Shown: positions 50,559 to 59,242, counted from the stretch's first letter. The stretch: DNA of 64,000 nt from Sva-07 sp963698435 (GCA_963698435.1 CAVOQV010000018.1:186001-250000), one strand, 5' to 3'. Notes: generated by a model not told the origin, from the sequence alone. Numbers and translations are program-made.

Positions 50559-51631
50559 ACCTCGTCCACCTCATCGGCCTCGTCATGGTTCCCGGAACCT
50601 GCGTCGTCCGGGACCACGACCGGAGCGGGGATCGGGCCCGTCGGTCGCGTGACGTGGTCGAGCAACGTGTCGACGGATTCGAGCGGGGCGGCATCGGCGG
50701 CGGCGACGGCGGCGTCGGTCTCGTCTCGGGCGGCCACCCAGATCGCTTCGAGGTCGTCGTCAGAGATCACACCGTCCGCGACGAGCCGGGCCGCGAACGT
50801 GGTGATCGGGTCGCGCAGTTTCCACCGTTCGACCTCCGCGGGGTCGCGGTACAGGTCGGGGTCGAACATCGAGTGCGCACGGAACCGGTAGGTCTGGAAC
50901 TCGATGAACATCGGTCCACCGCCCGAGCGGATCGCCGTCAGCGCCTTGGTTGTCGCCCGGTGCACCTCCATCACGTCCATGCCGTCGACGCTCCATGCGG
51001 GGATCGCGTAGCTCGCTGCCTTGAGCGCCAGGTCGACCTGTGACTCGCTCGACTGCAGCGACGTCCCCATCGCGTACCGATTGTTCTCGCAGCAGAACAG
51101 CACGGACACGTTCCAGAGCGCCGCAAGGTTCATCGCTTCGTGGAACTCGCCTTCGGCGATCGCCCCCTCGCCGAAGAAGCAGACCGTCACCGCGCCGGTC
51201 CGGCCCAGTTGTTGATCGGCCAGCCCGAGACCCACGGCCAGCGGGAGATGGCCGCCGACGATCGCGTTGCCGCCGAAGAATCGAGACGCCGCATCGAACA
51301 GGTGCATCGAGCCGCCGCGGCCGCCGGAGCACCCGGTGGCCTTGCCGAACATCTCACTCATGATCGCGTCGGCCGACACGCCGCGCAGCAGCGCGTGGCC
51401 GTGCTCCCGGTAGGTGGCGAGCACGGCATCGTCGGGTTCCAGGCAGCTCATCACGCCGGAGGCCACTGCTTCCTCGCCGATGTAGAGGTGCAGGAACCCG
51501 CGGATCTTCGACTCGCCGTACAGTTCGGCACAGCGTTCCTCGAACACCCTGACGCGGATCATGTCGGCGAGCAGTCGTCGCTCGAGATCGTGGTTCCCGG
51601 ACACCCGGGCTGGCGGGACGTCGGTCGTCAT
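50549..51631 (-). CDS. Dehydrogenase E1 component, alpha subunit
   Basis: 360 residues. Thiamine diphosphate motif GEGAIAEGEFHEAMNLAALW followed by FCCENN (GDG...NN variant with GEG), GRGGSMHLFDAASRFFGGNA and the phosphorylation-loop-like RFRAHSMFDPDLYRDPAEV. ATG overlaps the stop of the acyl-CoA synthetase gene by 4 bp. Long C-terminus is acidic (DEADEVDEVWP). Forms E1 with the beta subunit encoded next. Confidence 0.92.
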   Translation of the reverse strand: MTTDVPPARVSGNHDLERRLLADMIRVRVFEERCAELYGESKIRGFLHLYIGEEAVASGVMSCLEPDDAVLATYREHGHALLRGVSADAIMSEMFGKATGCSGGRGGSMHLFDAASRFFGGNAIVGGHLPLAVGLGLADQQLGRTGAVTVCFFGEGAIAEGEFHEAMNLAALWNVSVLFCCENNRYAMGTSLQSSESQVDLALKAASYAIPAWSVDGMDVMEVHRATTKALTAIRSGGGPMFIEFQTYRFRAHSMFDPDLYRDPAEVERWKLRDPITTFAARLVADGVISDDDLEAIWVAARDETDAAVAAADAAPLESVDTLLDHVTRPTGPIPAPVVVPDDAGSGNHDEADEVDEVWP

Positions 51632-53451
51632 GGTTGCGGCTCCCGTTTTTCAGGTGGGGTTTCGAGCGTGGATGTGTCGCCCTCGTCCTCGCCGAGCTCT
51701 CGTGCCTTGAGCACCCGCCGCATGATCTTGCCGCTGCGGGTGTGAGGGAGCGAGTCGACGAACTCGATCTCACGCGGGGCGACCGCGGCGCCGAGCCGGG
51801 CCCGCGCGTGGCCGAGGAGTTCTCGGTGGAGTTCCTCGGTTGGTTCCTGGTCGCGGGCGAGCACCACGAACGCCTTGACGATCGCACCGGCGGTGGCGTC
51901 GGGTTTGCCGATCACGCCCGTCTCGGCGACGGCGGGATGTTCGTTCATGGCCGACTCGACCTCGAACGGGCCGATCAGGTGCCCCGACGTCTTGATCACG
52001 TCATCGCCGCGGCCGACGAACCAGTAGTAGCCGTCGTCGTCGCGTCGGGCGAGATCGCCTGTGCGATACCAGCCGTCGACGAACGCTCGCCGATACCGGT
52101 CCTCCTGGTCGAGGTAGGTCCTGAACATCGAAGGCCACCCGGCGCGCAGGGCGAGCTCGCCGGTCTGGTCCGGGTCGGTGACAAGTACGGGCGTGCCCGC
52201 TTCATCGGTGGTCACGTCACCGTCGGCGTCGCGCCGGAGCAGGCCGACGTCGATGCCGGGGAGTGGCCGTCCCATCGAGCCGGGTCGCACAGGCTGCGAG
52301 CGGTGATTCGAGATCATGATGCCGCCCGTCTCGGTCTGCCACCACGTGTCGATCACCGGGACGCCGAACGTGCGCTGACACCAGTGCACGGCGTCCGCGT
52401 CGAGCGGCTCGCCGACGCTTGCCACGAGTCGCAAGTGGGAGAGGTCGACGTCGGCGGCGAGGTCCGCGCCTGCTCGTTGCAGCATGCGGATCGCCGTGGG
52501 TGCGGTGTAGAAGACGTCGACCGCATGGCGATCGAGGATCCGGTACCAGCGCTCGGGATCGAACTCCGCTTCGTCGACGATGCTGGTGACGCCGTTCGTG
52601 AGCGGGGCGATGATGCCGTAGGACGTCCCGGTCACCCAGCCGGGGTCGGCGGTGCACCAGAACGTGTCGCCGTCGTGGAGGTCGAGCACCAGGCGGCCGG
52701 TGACGTGATGGGTCACGACGGCTGCGTGGACGTGGACGGCCCCCTTGGGGAGGCCTGTCGTCCCGCTCGTGAAGTGCACGAGTGCAGGCGTCTCCGGGTC
52801 GGTTGGTGGGATCTCGAAGCTGTCGCGCCCTTCGGTGAGGAATGCTCCGACCGTCATCACCTGCGGTCGCTCGTCGGGGGCTCGGCGCACTCCGATGCCA
52901 TCCTCGGTACTTCCGCACACCAGTACCAGTTCGAGGTGCGGCAGGCGGTCGAGGATCGGGGCCACCTTGCGGCGATACAACAAGGGTGTCGTCACCAGGA
53001 TCTTGATCCGGCCGAGGTTCATTCGCTGAGCGATCGGGTCGGGTCCGAACGCCGAGAACAGCGGTGTGAAGGTGCCGCGCGCTTTCAGGGTGCCGAGTGC
53101 TGCGACGTACAGATCGGGGATGCGGCCAGCGAGTGTCGCCACCCCGGTGCCGGGTCCGAAGCCTCGGTGCGCCATCGCATCGGCGAAGCGGTTCGTGCGT
53201 CGAGCCAGGCGGGCATAGGTGATGTCGAGTGGCTCGTCGACGTCGCTTCGTTCCCGGCCGATGAAGCGCAGCGCGATCCGGTCGCCGCGCCCCTCGCGGA
53301 CGTGGCGGTCGACCGCGAGGTCGGCGATGTTCACGCTGCCGGGCCGGCGCGGGACGGCGTCGCTTCGCAGCTCGGCCCAGGCGGTATCCCACTCGAACGT
53401 CGCCCGCGCTGCCGCGTAGTCGACGAGCCATGGTTCGGGATGCTTCGCCAT
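51628..53451 (-). CDS. AMP-forming acetyl/acyl-CoA synthetase
   Basis: 607 residues from ATG at 53451. ANL superfamily: P-loop VHFTSGTTGLPKGAV, TWWQTETGG, the Asp of GWYRTGDLARRDDDGYYWF and Lys in TRSGKIMRRVLKA. Close in style to AcsA-type acetyl-CoA synthetases. Activates acetate or another short acid with ATP and CoA. First of five overlapping genes whose others encode E1-alpha, E1-beta, E2 and an acyl-carrier-like protein, so it could provide an acyl-CoA or recycle the free acid released by the complex. Confidence 0.9.
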   Translation of the reverse strand: MAKHPEPWLVDYAAARATFEWDTAWAELRSDAVPRRPGSVNIADLAVDRHVREGRGDRIALRFIGRERSDVDEPLDITYARLARRTNRFADAMAHRGFGPGTGVATLAGRIPDLYVAALGTLKARGTFTPLFSAFGPDPIAQRMNLGRIKILVTTPLLYRRKVAPILDRLPHLELVLVCGSTEDGIGVRRAPDERPQVMTVGAFLTEGRDSFEIPPTDPETPALVHFTSGTTGLPKGAVHVHAAVVTHHVTGRLVLDLHDGDTFWCTADPGWVTGTSYGIIAPLTNGVTSIVDEAEFDPERWYRILDRHAVDVFYTAPTAIRMLQRAGADLAADVDLSHLRLVASVGEPLDADAVHWCQRTFGVPVIDTWWQTETGGIMISNHRSQPVRPGSMGRPLPGIDVGLLRRDADGDVTTDEAGTPVLVTDPDQTGELALRAGWPSMFRTYLDQEDRYRRAFVDGWYRTGDLARRDDDGYYWFVGRGDDVIKTSGHLIGPFEVESAMNEHPAVAETGVIGKPDATAGAIVKAFVVLARDQEPTEELHRELLGHARARLGAAVAPREIEFVDSLPHTRSGKIMRRVLKARELGEDEGDTSTLETPPEKREPQP

Positions 53452-53515
53452 GATCTTCGAGCATTCCCCCTTCTCCACGCCTGCGACAGGGACGAAGGTC
53501 AACAGGTCGACGGGC

Positions 53516-53857
53516 CTAGGCGCTGAACTGTTCGAGAGCGCGTATCGCATGGGTGGCGTAGGTCGATGCGGGTCCGCCGCCCATCAGCAGCGCAACGCCG
53601 ATCGCCTCGTGGACCATCTCCGGCGTGGCGCCGGCGCGGAGTGCGTCGTGCATGTGCAAGGTGATGCAATCGTCGCAACGAGTGCAGATGGCGATCGCGA
53701 CGGCCATCAGTTCCTTGGTTGCCTGAGGCAGGGCGCCGTCTTTGACCGCAGCGCGGTGCAGATCACCGAAGCCCTTCATCTGGTCGGGGATCACCTGGAT
53801 CAGATCGCGGTAGCCCTGGCGAAGTTCGGTTCGCAGTGCAGGGAAGTCATCGGTCAT
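53516..53857 (-). CDS. AhpD-like carboxymuconolactone decarboxylase family protein
   Basis: 113 residues from ATG at 53857 (AGGAGG 5 bases upstream). CMD fold with the redox motif CTRCDDCITLHMHDA, i.e. CxxC plus His as in AhpD-type alkylhydroperoxidase partners. It can reduce lipoyl groups or peroxides in known members, and lipoyl-dependent reduction is interesting because a lipoyl E2 gene lies just downstream. Possibly first gene of that operon (64-bp gap). A DosR-like box lies 61 bp upstream. Confidence 0.88.
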   Translation of the reverse strand: MTDDFPALRTELRQGYRDLIQVIPDQMKGFGDLHRAAVKDGALPQATKELMAVAIAICTRCDDCITLHMHDALRAGATPEMVHEAIGVALLMGGGPASTYATHAIRALEQFSA

Positions 53858-53917
53858 GGCGCCTCCTGAGTGTTCGTTCACGTGAGTCCATCGTGGCGGC
53901 GGGCTCGAGACCCGTCC

Positions 53918-53999
53918 AGGGGCCAAGGTCCGTGACGGTTGGCGTCGCCACACCGTCGGGGCGCGTCGGGTCGCTTCGCCCCGCGTGACCTTTGGCCCT
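53918..53999. promoter_or_regulatory. Two DosR-like boxes between AhpD-like and Usp genes
   Basis: AGGGGCCAAGGTCC at 53918-53931 and, on the other strand, AGGGCCAAAGGTCAC at 53985-53999. They serve divergent genes at 53857 and 54098. The family consensus GGGCC-NNA-GGTCA recurs at 58249, 58301 and 59820. Confidence 0.6.
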
Positions 54000-54097
54000 G
54001 CCTCACGGCGGGCCAGGCGGGTTCAATCGGTGCAATGGACGGGGATGCGCCTCAGACGACGGGGCCGGGGGACGCTTCGGTGGAGAAAGGTGGACCG

Positions 54098-55015
54098 ATG
54101 GTGATGACGGATGACGCGGTGAGTCAGATCTCGACGCATCCGGTCGAACACGGCACGTGGGTCGTGGGTCTCGACGGATCCGAATGCTCGGCGAACGCGC
54201 TCGCCTGGGCGACAGCGAACGTCGACGGCCGAGGCTCCGACATCGAACTGGTCGCCGCCTGGCAGACACCGGTCGTCGGGGCCTATCCGATGTCCGCGCC
54301 GATGGCGGTCGGCATCGACGACTCCGACCTCCACGATGCAGCTGCTCATGACGTCGCAACCGTCGCGGCGGAGTTGAGCGAGCGGCTCAGCGTGCCGGTC
54401 ACCGCGTCGGTCGGACACGGCGGACCCGCGCAGGTGCTGCTCGATGCGTCGGAATCAGCCAGTCTCCTGGTGGTCGGGAGTCGGGGTCGAGGCGGATTCG
54501 CGCGCTTGATGCTCGGTTCGACGAGCACGCAGTGTGCGACGCATGCATCCGTGCCGACGGTCGTGGTTCCCGGAGACGCCGAACCCGCGAGAACCCGACG
54601 GATCCTGGTCGGTTGCGACGGCTCGCCGAACTCGATGATGGCGTTGCGCTGGGCGATCGACTTCGCCGATCCGGGCGACACCGTCGTGGCTGCATGGGTG
54701 TGGGATGCCACACCGCTCGCCGTTGGAGCTGACGCGTTCTTCTTCCCCGACGCCAGCGACCTCGCTGCCGAGCGGTTTCACCATCTCGTCGACGCCGTCG
54801 CTGGACAGGCGCGGGTCGGCGGGGTGGTGTTGGAACGGGAGTTCATCCGGGGTACGCCGCGCTCGGCGCTCGCCTCGCATGCCGACGAGGTCGATCTCGT
54901 TGCGGTCGGTGCGCGTGGTCACGGCGCGGTCGGCGCCGCACTGCTCGGCTCGGTCTCGACATGGCTGTTGCACCATGTCCACCGCCCGATCGCGGTCGTC
55001 CCGCTGACGGGGTGA
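54098..55015 (+). CDS. Tandem universal stress protein (two UspA domains)
   Basis: 305 residues from ATG at 54098, chosen for the GAAAGGTGG 4-5 bases ahead; ATG at 54035 would add 21 residues. Domain 1 starts WVVGLDGSECSANALAWA and has the ATP loop VVGSRGRGGFARLMLGSTS. Domain 2 starts ILVGCDGSPNSMMALRWA and has VGARGHGAVGAALLGSVS. Directly precedes the DosR-like regulator gene (46-bp gap) and follows DosR-like boxes, as in mycobacterial dormancy clusters. Confidence 0.92.
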   Translation: MVMTDDAVSQISTHPVEHGTWVVGLDGSECSANALAWATANVDGRGSDIELVAAWQTPVVGAYPMSAPMAVGIDDSDLHDAAAHDVATVAAELSERLSVPVTASVGHGGPAQVLLDASESASLLVVGSRGRGGFARLMLGSTSTQCATHASVPTVVVPGDAEPARTRRILVGCDGSPNSMMALRWAIDFADPGDTVVAAWVWDATPLAVGADAFFFPDASDLAAERFHHLVDAVAGQARVGGVVLEREFIRGTPRSALASHADEVDLVAVGARGHGAVGAALLGSVSTWLLHHVHRPIAVVPLTG

Positions 55016-55061
55016 CGAGCCATCGCTCCGCTCGAACGGGCCGATGAGCGATGATGTCGCC

Positions 55062-55709
55062 ATGATCCGTGTCTTCCTGCTCGACGACCACGAGGTGGTG
55101 CGTCGAGGTATCGCCGCCGCACTCGAAGCCGAGGACGACCTCTCCGTCGTCGGAGAAGCCGGCACGGTCGACGAGGCGATGGCCGGAATTCGGGACGACG
55201 CGCCAGACGTCGCCGTACTCGACGTGCGTCTTGGAGACGGCGAGCACAACGGAATCGACGTGTGCCGTCAGATCACCACGGAGTTCCCGTCGGTCAAGGT
55301 GCTGATCCTCACGTCGTTCGACAGCGATCGGGCGCTCGTCGATGCGGGCCTCGCCGGTGCGTCTGGATTCATCCTCAAGCAGATCCGGAGCAACGAGTTG
55401 GTCGACGCGATCCGCGGTGTTGCGGAGGGTCGCCGTTACCTCGACGACGCCGAGGTACGCCTGGCGAGTCGACGCCTTCGCGACAGCGAGGAGGGCCGGC
55501 TCGACGACCTCACGGCGCAGGAGCGCCGGATCTTCGACCTGATCGGTGAGGGGTACACGAACCGTCAGATCGCCCAGGAGATGTACTTGGCGGAGAAGAC
55601 GGTGAAGAACTACGTCTCGAATCTGCTGGCCAAGCTCGGCATGTCACGGCGCACCGAAGCAGCAGCGCTGGCCGCTCGTCTCGTCGAACGTCACCGCAAC
55701 GAGATGTGA
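55062..55709 (+). CDS. DosR/DevR-like NarL-family response regulator
   Basis: 215 residues from ATG at 55062 (an upstream ATG would add 6). Receiver with acidic pair DD at 8-9 and phospho-acceptor Asp54 in VAVLDVRLGDG, the same position as in M. tuberculosis DosR. LuxR-type HTH: LTAQERRIFDLIGEGYTNRQ, then MYLAEKTVKNYVSNLLAKLG, nearly the DosR recognition helix. In mycobacteria DosR turns on dormancy genes under hypoxia or nitric oxide. Likely drives the palindromic boxes around neighbouring Usp and split-barrel genes. Confidence 0.9.
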   Translation: MIRVFLLDDHEVVRRGIAAALEAEDDLSVVGEAGTVDEAMAGIRDDAPDVAVLDVRLGDGEHNGIDVCRQITTEFPSVKVLILTSFDSDRALVDAGLAGASGFILKQIRSNELVDAIRGVAEGRRYLDDAEVRLASRRLRDSEEGRLDDLTAQERRIFDLIGEGYTNRQIAQEMYLAEKTVKNYVSNLLAKLGMSRRTEAAALAARLVERHRNEM

Positions 55710-55745
55710 GCCCCGGCCGCGTGGGGTGCCGTCGCAGCGTGCCGG

Positions 55746-55846
55746 CGATGAGGGAGGTGACCGGATACGGCGGTTTGGCTCATCGCAGCGCGTGAGGCGG
55801 GGTTCGCGATGAGCGAGGTGACCGGATACGGCGGTTTGGCTCATCG
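55746..55846. repeat. Family A palindromic repeat, locus 3 (two copies, 61-bp period)
   Basis: 40-nt palindromes at 55746-55785 and 55807-55846, with one base different between the copies (GATGAGG versus GATGAGC) and 21-nt spacing. Arms CGATGAG/GCTCATCG, centre GGTGACCGGATACGGCGG. Lies between the converging DosR-like and histidine kinase genes. Confidence 0.85.
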
Positions 55847-55889
55847 CAGCGGGGTGGTGGGTCGGCCCGCCGCCCGGAGAACGGGTGCG

Positions 55890-56864
55890 TCAAGCCGGGA
55901 CGTTCCAGCGCAGTCGGGTTCCGGCCGGCTCGTTCGGGCCGACGGTGCAGCTCCCTCCGAGCTCGGCGGCGCGCCACATCATGTTGGACAAACCGCCGGA
56001 CCGTTTCGGTTCGTTGGGGAGCCCGACGCCGTCATCGGTGATCAGCAGCGACAGCGTGTCGCCGACGTGTTCGACGCGGACCTCAGCAGCTGTGGCCCTC
56101 GCGTGCCGGACGACGTTCGACAAGCCCTCGGTGACGGTGGCGACGAGCTGATCGGCGATGAAGTCGGGCAGCTGGTCGAGATCGCCGGAGAGTCGAAGCA
56201 CTGGTTCGAAGCCGAGGTGACGCGCCCGCTCGTGAACCAGTTCGGTGAGTTGCGCCGACAGGGTGCGGCGTTCGTCGTGTTGCCCGAGCCGGAAGATGGC
56301 CGCTCGGAGTTCGCGGATCGTGTCGTCGAGCTCGTTGATCGTCGACCCGATGCGGTCTGCGACCATCTGCGGCTGCGCGGTCGACTGCACGGCCTGGAGG
56401 TTCATTCCCGCCGCGAAGATTCGCTGGATCACCATGTCGTGCAGGTCTCGTGCGATGCGCTCTCGGTCTTGCATCATCGCCATCTGGGACGCAGATTCCT
56501 GGCGGTCGCTCACGTCGCGGATCGTGGCGATCGTGAACAACGTGCCGTCGATGGTGCATGGGCTGAGGCTGATCTCGACCGGGAACATCGCGCCCGACGA
56601 GTGCTGTGCGAACAGCTCGAGCCCACTTCCCATCGGCCGGTTCGTCGGGTGGTCGGCGTAGTCGTCGCGTCGCTGAGCGTGGGTGCGGCGGAACTCGGGT
56701 GGCACCAGATCGTCGACGGATGATCCGACGAGGTCGTCCTCGGTGCGTCCGAACAGCCCGCCGGCGACCGGATTGGCCAGCCGGATGATCCCGTCGGCGT
56801 CGACCAGCAGCAACCCGTCAGGGCACGAGTCGATGAGCGCTCCTGCGAGCTCGGCACGGTCCAT
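55890..56864 (-). CDS. PAS-domain sensor histidine kinase (DosS-like)
   Basis: 324 residues, soluble. PAS domain about residues 10-120 (DGLLLVDADGIIRLANPVAG, PVEISLSPCTIDGTLF), then HisKA_3 with His142 in RERIARDLHDMVIQRIFAAG, and an HATPase with N box GLSNVVRHARAT and GDTLSLLITDDGVGLPN. The dimer helix is very like mycobacterial DosS/DosT, but the haem-binding GAF pair is replaced by one PAS domain, so the signal may differ (flavin or haem PAS, unknown). Converges on the DosR-like gene, its likely partner. Confidence 0.9.
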   Translation of the reverse strand: MDRAELAGALIDSCPDGLLLVDADGIIRLANPVAGGLFGRTEDDLVGSSVDDLVPPEFRRTHAQRRDDYADHPTNRPMGSGLELFAQHSSGAMFPVEISLSPCTIDGTLFTIATIRDVSDRQESASQMAMMQDRERIARDLHDMVIQRIFAAGMNLQAVQSTAQPQMVADRIGSTINELDDTIRELRAAIFRLGQHDERRTLSAQLTELVHERARHLGFEPVLRLSGDLDQLPDFIADQLVATVTEGLSNVVRHARATAAEVRVEHVGDTLSLLITDDGVGLPNEPKRSGGLSNMMWRAAELGGSCTVGPNEPAGTRLRWNVPA

Positions 56865-56910
56865 GGCACACCCATGCTATTGGCGCGCCGTGTGAACGCT
56901 TCAACGGATG

Positions 56911-57720
56911 TCAGTGGTGGAGATGTGGTGGGCGCACGAGCAGTACCGGGCACGGAGCGTGGCGGACGATCGCCGCTGCGGTGCTGCCGATGACGAACCT
57001 CGACATCCCGGTTCGTCCGCGGGTGCTCGCCACGATCAAGGCGGCGTCGATCGACGAAGCGAAGTCAGCGACCTCGTCATGAACGTGTTCGCCATGGAGC
57101 ACCTCGAACTGGACGGAGTGCCCCGATTCCTTGGCGAGCTTGCGCGCCAGACGTGCGGGATAGGCGGACTCGCTGACGTCGGCCGACACGGTCGCGTCTG
57201 GTTCGGTCACGTTGACGATCCACGGTTGGCTGCCGAGTTCGATGCCCCACGCCGCAGCGAGCGGCAGCACGGACTCGGACTCGGGGGAGCCGTCGACCGT
57301 TGCGATGATCGGCCCGTCGAATCCGCTGTGAGTGACGTGCGGCCCGACCACGAGCATCGGACCGAAGATCCGCTCGAGCAGCTCCTCGGTCACGCTGCCG
57401 AGCAGCGCCGCAGAACGTCCTCTGCCGTGTGAAGCGAGTACGACGGTGACCTCGGGGTGCTGCTCGACCTCGTTGCCGATGACCTGGGCGACACTCTCGG
57501 CAGCCACCTCGACGTGGGTCGACACCGCGACGCCGTCCGTGTCGTGCTGTTCGAGCCGTTCGAGCAGACGGGCCTGCGCTTCGTCGACGTCGTGTGGGTC
57601 GAACACGACCTCGATGATGTCGAGCGTGGCATCACCGCGCCGCGCGAGCGTCACGGCGACGTCGGCCGCTCGCCACGAAGCGTCTGACCCGTCGACCGGA
57701 ACGATCAGGTGCTGGACCAT
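56911..57720 (-). CDS. Tandem universal stress protein
   Basis: 269 residues. Two UspA units: the first from LIVPVDGSDASWRAADVAVT with HGRGRSAALLGSVTEELL, the second from IIATVDGSPESESVLPLAAA with STRGRTGMSRFVIGSTAAAI. No membrane segment. A CTCCTT-type ribosome site (AAGGAG on this strand) precedes the ATG. Part of the dormancy-like island; 46 bp from the histidine kinase gene downstream. Confidence 0.9.
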   Translation of the reverse strand: MVQHLIVPVDGSDASWRAADVAVTLARRGDATLDIIEVVFDPHDVDEAQARLLERLEQHDTDGVAVSTHVEVAAESVAQVIGNEVEQHPEVTVVLASHGRGRSAALLGSVTEELLERIFGPMLVVGPHVTHSGFDGPIIATVDGSPESESVLPLAAAWGIELGSQPWIVNVTEPDATVSADVSESAYPARLARKLAKESGHSVQFEVLHGEHVHDEVADFASSIDAALIVASTRGRTGMSRFVIGSTAAAIVRHAPCPVLLVRPPHLHH

Positions 57721-57731
57721 GGTGTCTCCTT

Positions 57732-57767
57732 GGGTGATGTGGCCGACGTGGGTGATGTGGCCGACGT
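57732..57767. repeat. 18-bp tandem repeat upstream of Usp gene
   Basis: GGGTGATGTGGCCGACGT twice in direct tandem (57732-57749, 57750-57767), in the gap between two leftward genes and just before the Usp ribosome site. Confidence 0.75.
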
Positions 57768-57772
57768 GGGCG

Positions 57773-58204
57773 TCATCGATCGGAATGGATGCGGAATCGG
57801 CGACCGGACACCGAGGTCGGCGTCAGTCGGATGAAGTACGGCTTGTTCGAGACGTGCCATGGCCGTACGGCGAGCTCGAAACTGTCGAACAACTCGGTCT
57901 CGATGGTGATCAGTTCGGCAACACCGTGGATGACGACACTCCAGGGGCGGTCATCCTGCTCGTCGTAGGTTCGAGCAGCGTTGTCGGCCTCGAACGCGAC
58001 CTCGGACGCCTCGAGCGCGTTGGTCACCTTCGTGCCCAATGCTGTGCGAAAGACGATCGAACCCTGGTCGACGACGTGATTCACCGGGAACACGTCGACA
58101 CCTCCGCGCTGTGTCGGTGTGGCCAACCGACCGACGTCCACGGTGCGCAGCAACGTCCAGCACTCGGACTCGGACAGCTCCTCGAGCGGTTCGTACTCCA
58201 CGGC
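57773..58204 (-). CDS. Pyridoxamine-oxidase-like split-barrel protein
   Basis: 143 residues from GTG at 58204 (GGAGGG 6 bases ahead); ATG at 58234 is an alternative. PNPOx-like flavin/F420 fold: LSESECWTLLRTVDVGRLAT, DVFPVNHVVDQGSIVFRTAL, VVIHGVAELITIETELFDSF. Several such proteins belong to the DosR regulon in mycobacteria. DosR-like box at 58249-58263, 45 bp upstream. Similar to the protein encoded at 59785. Confidence 0.88.
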   Translation of the reverse strand, partial: AVEYEPLEELSESECWTLLRTVDVGRLATPTQRGGVDVFPVNHVVDQGSIVFRTALGTKVTNALEASEVAFEADNAARTYDEQDDRPWSVVIHGVAELITIETELFDSFELAVRPWHVSNKPYFIRLTPTSVSGRRFRIHSDR

Positions 58205-58248
58205 GTTCCCTCCAGCGTGATTCTGCCTGGCCATGACGACCACTGGCC

Positions 58249-58315
58249 AGGGCCCTAGGTCACCGTGCGGGAGCGGACATCGGTCGGGTCCGTGAGACTT
58301 CTGACCCTTGGCGGT
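58249..58315. promoter_or_regulatory. Two DosR-like boxes between divergent genes
   Basis: AGGGCCCTAGGTCAC at 58249-58263 and, on the opposite strand, ACCGCCAAGGGTCAG (weaker) at 58301-58315. Distances: 45 bp before the split-barrel gene and 80/29 bp before the Usp gene at 58344. Confidence 0.6.
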
Positions 58316-58343
58316 TCTCGGGTGACGGGTGATACTCGTTGTC

Positions 58344-59198
58344 ATGGCTGCTCGTTGGGTCGTTGGCATCGATGGATCGGACGGCGCGACCGACGCGCTG
58401 CGATGGGCGGTGCGTCACGGCGCCGAACGCGACGTCGAGATCACCGCGCTCGGAGCGTTTCATGTCCCGGCGGTGATGTCGGTGTTCACGGCAAAGCGCG
58501 GGTTCGGAGTCGACGAACTCGGTATGGCCGCCACGGCAGGGCACGACGTCGACGTCGCGATCGAGTCGGCGACGGGAGGTGGCGGCGCGGTTCCCGTGCA
58601 GTCCTTGGTGATCGAGGGCCAAGCGCAGCACGTCCTGGTCGATGCGTCGGTCGACGCCGATCTCGTCGTCATCGGGCGCACGGGTGCCGGGGAGCTGCGG
58701 CACCACCTGCTGGGCTCGGTGAGCCGGTACTGCGTCACCCACTCGCATGCGCCCGTGGCTGTCGTGCCGGCCGACGCGGCGCAGGCGACGGCCTCGTCGA
58801 TCGTCGTCGGATTCGACGGAAGCGACCACGCGGCCGACGCGTTGCGATGGGCGCTCGCCTTCGCCGGTGAGACCGCTCGCGTTCGAGTGGTCGCTGCGAT
58901 CGAGGTCGCCCCGTGGGTCGACGAGGAGCTCAGCCGAGACCGATTCGGTGACGAGATCGCTGCCGAGGAGTTCCGGATCTCTCGTGCGCTCGACGCCCTC
59001 GACCCGGATGAGCGTGCCGAGCGGTCGATCGTGCTGCAGGGGCCTCGGCAAGCGCTCGCCGAGGCCCAGTCAGGCGCCGACCTGATCGTCGTCGGCACTC
59101 GCGGCCACGGGTTGATCGCGGCAGGGCTGCTCGGCTCGGTGAGCACGTGGCTGTTGCACGATTCGACGCTTCCGGTCGTGGTTGTTCCCAGCCGCTAG
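58344..59198 (+). CDS. Tandem universal stress protein
   Basis: 284 residues from ATG at 58344. Domain 1 from WVVGIDGSDGATDALRWAVR with VIGRTGAGELRHHLLGSVSR; domain 2 from IVVGFDGSDHAADALRWALA with VVGTRGHGLIAAGLLGSVST, both ATP-loop type. Cytoplasmic. Divergent from a split-barrel gene across DosR-like boxes. Confidence 0.92.
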   Translation: MAARWVVGIDGSDGATDALRWAVRHGAERDVEITALGAFHVPAVMSVFTAKRGFGVDELGMAATAGHDVDVAIESATGGGGAVPVQSLVIEGQAQHVLVDASVDADLVVIGRTGAGELRHHLLGSVSRYCVTHSHAPVAVVPADAAQATASSIVVGFDGSDHAADALRWALAFAGETARVRVVAAIEVAPWVDEELSRDRFGDEIAAEEFRISRALDALDPDERAERSIVLQGPRQALAEAQSGADLIVVGTRGHGLIAAGLLGSVSTWLLHDSTLPVVVVPSR

Positions 59199-59242
59199 TG
59201 GCTCGGTTCCCGGCCGCTAGTGGCCCGGGCGGCGGGTGCTGC

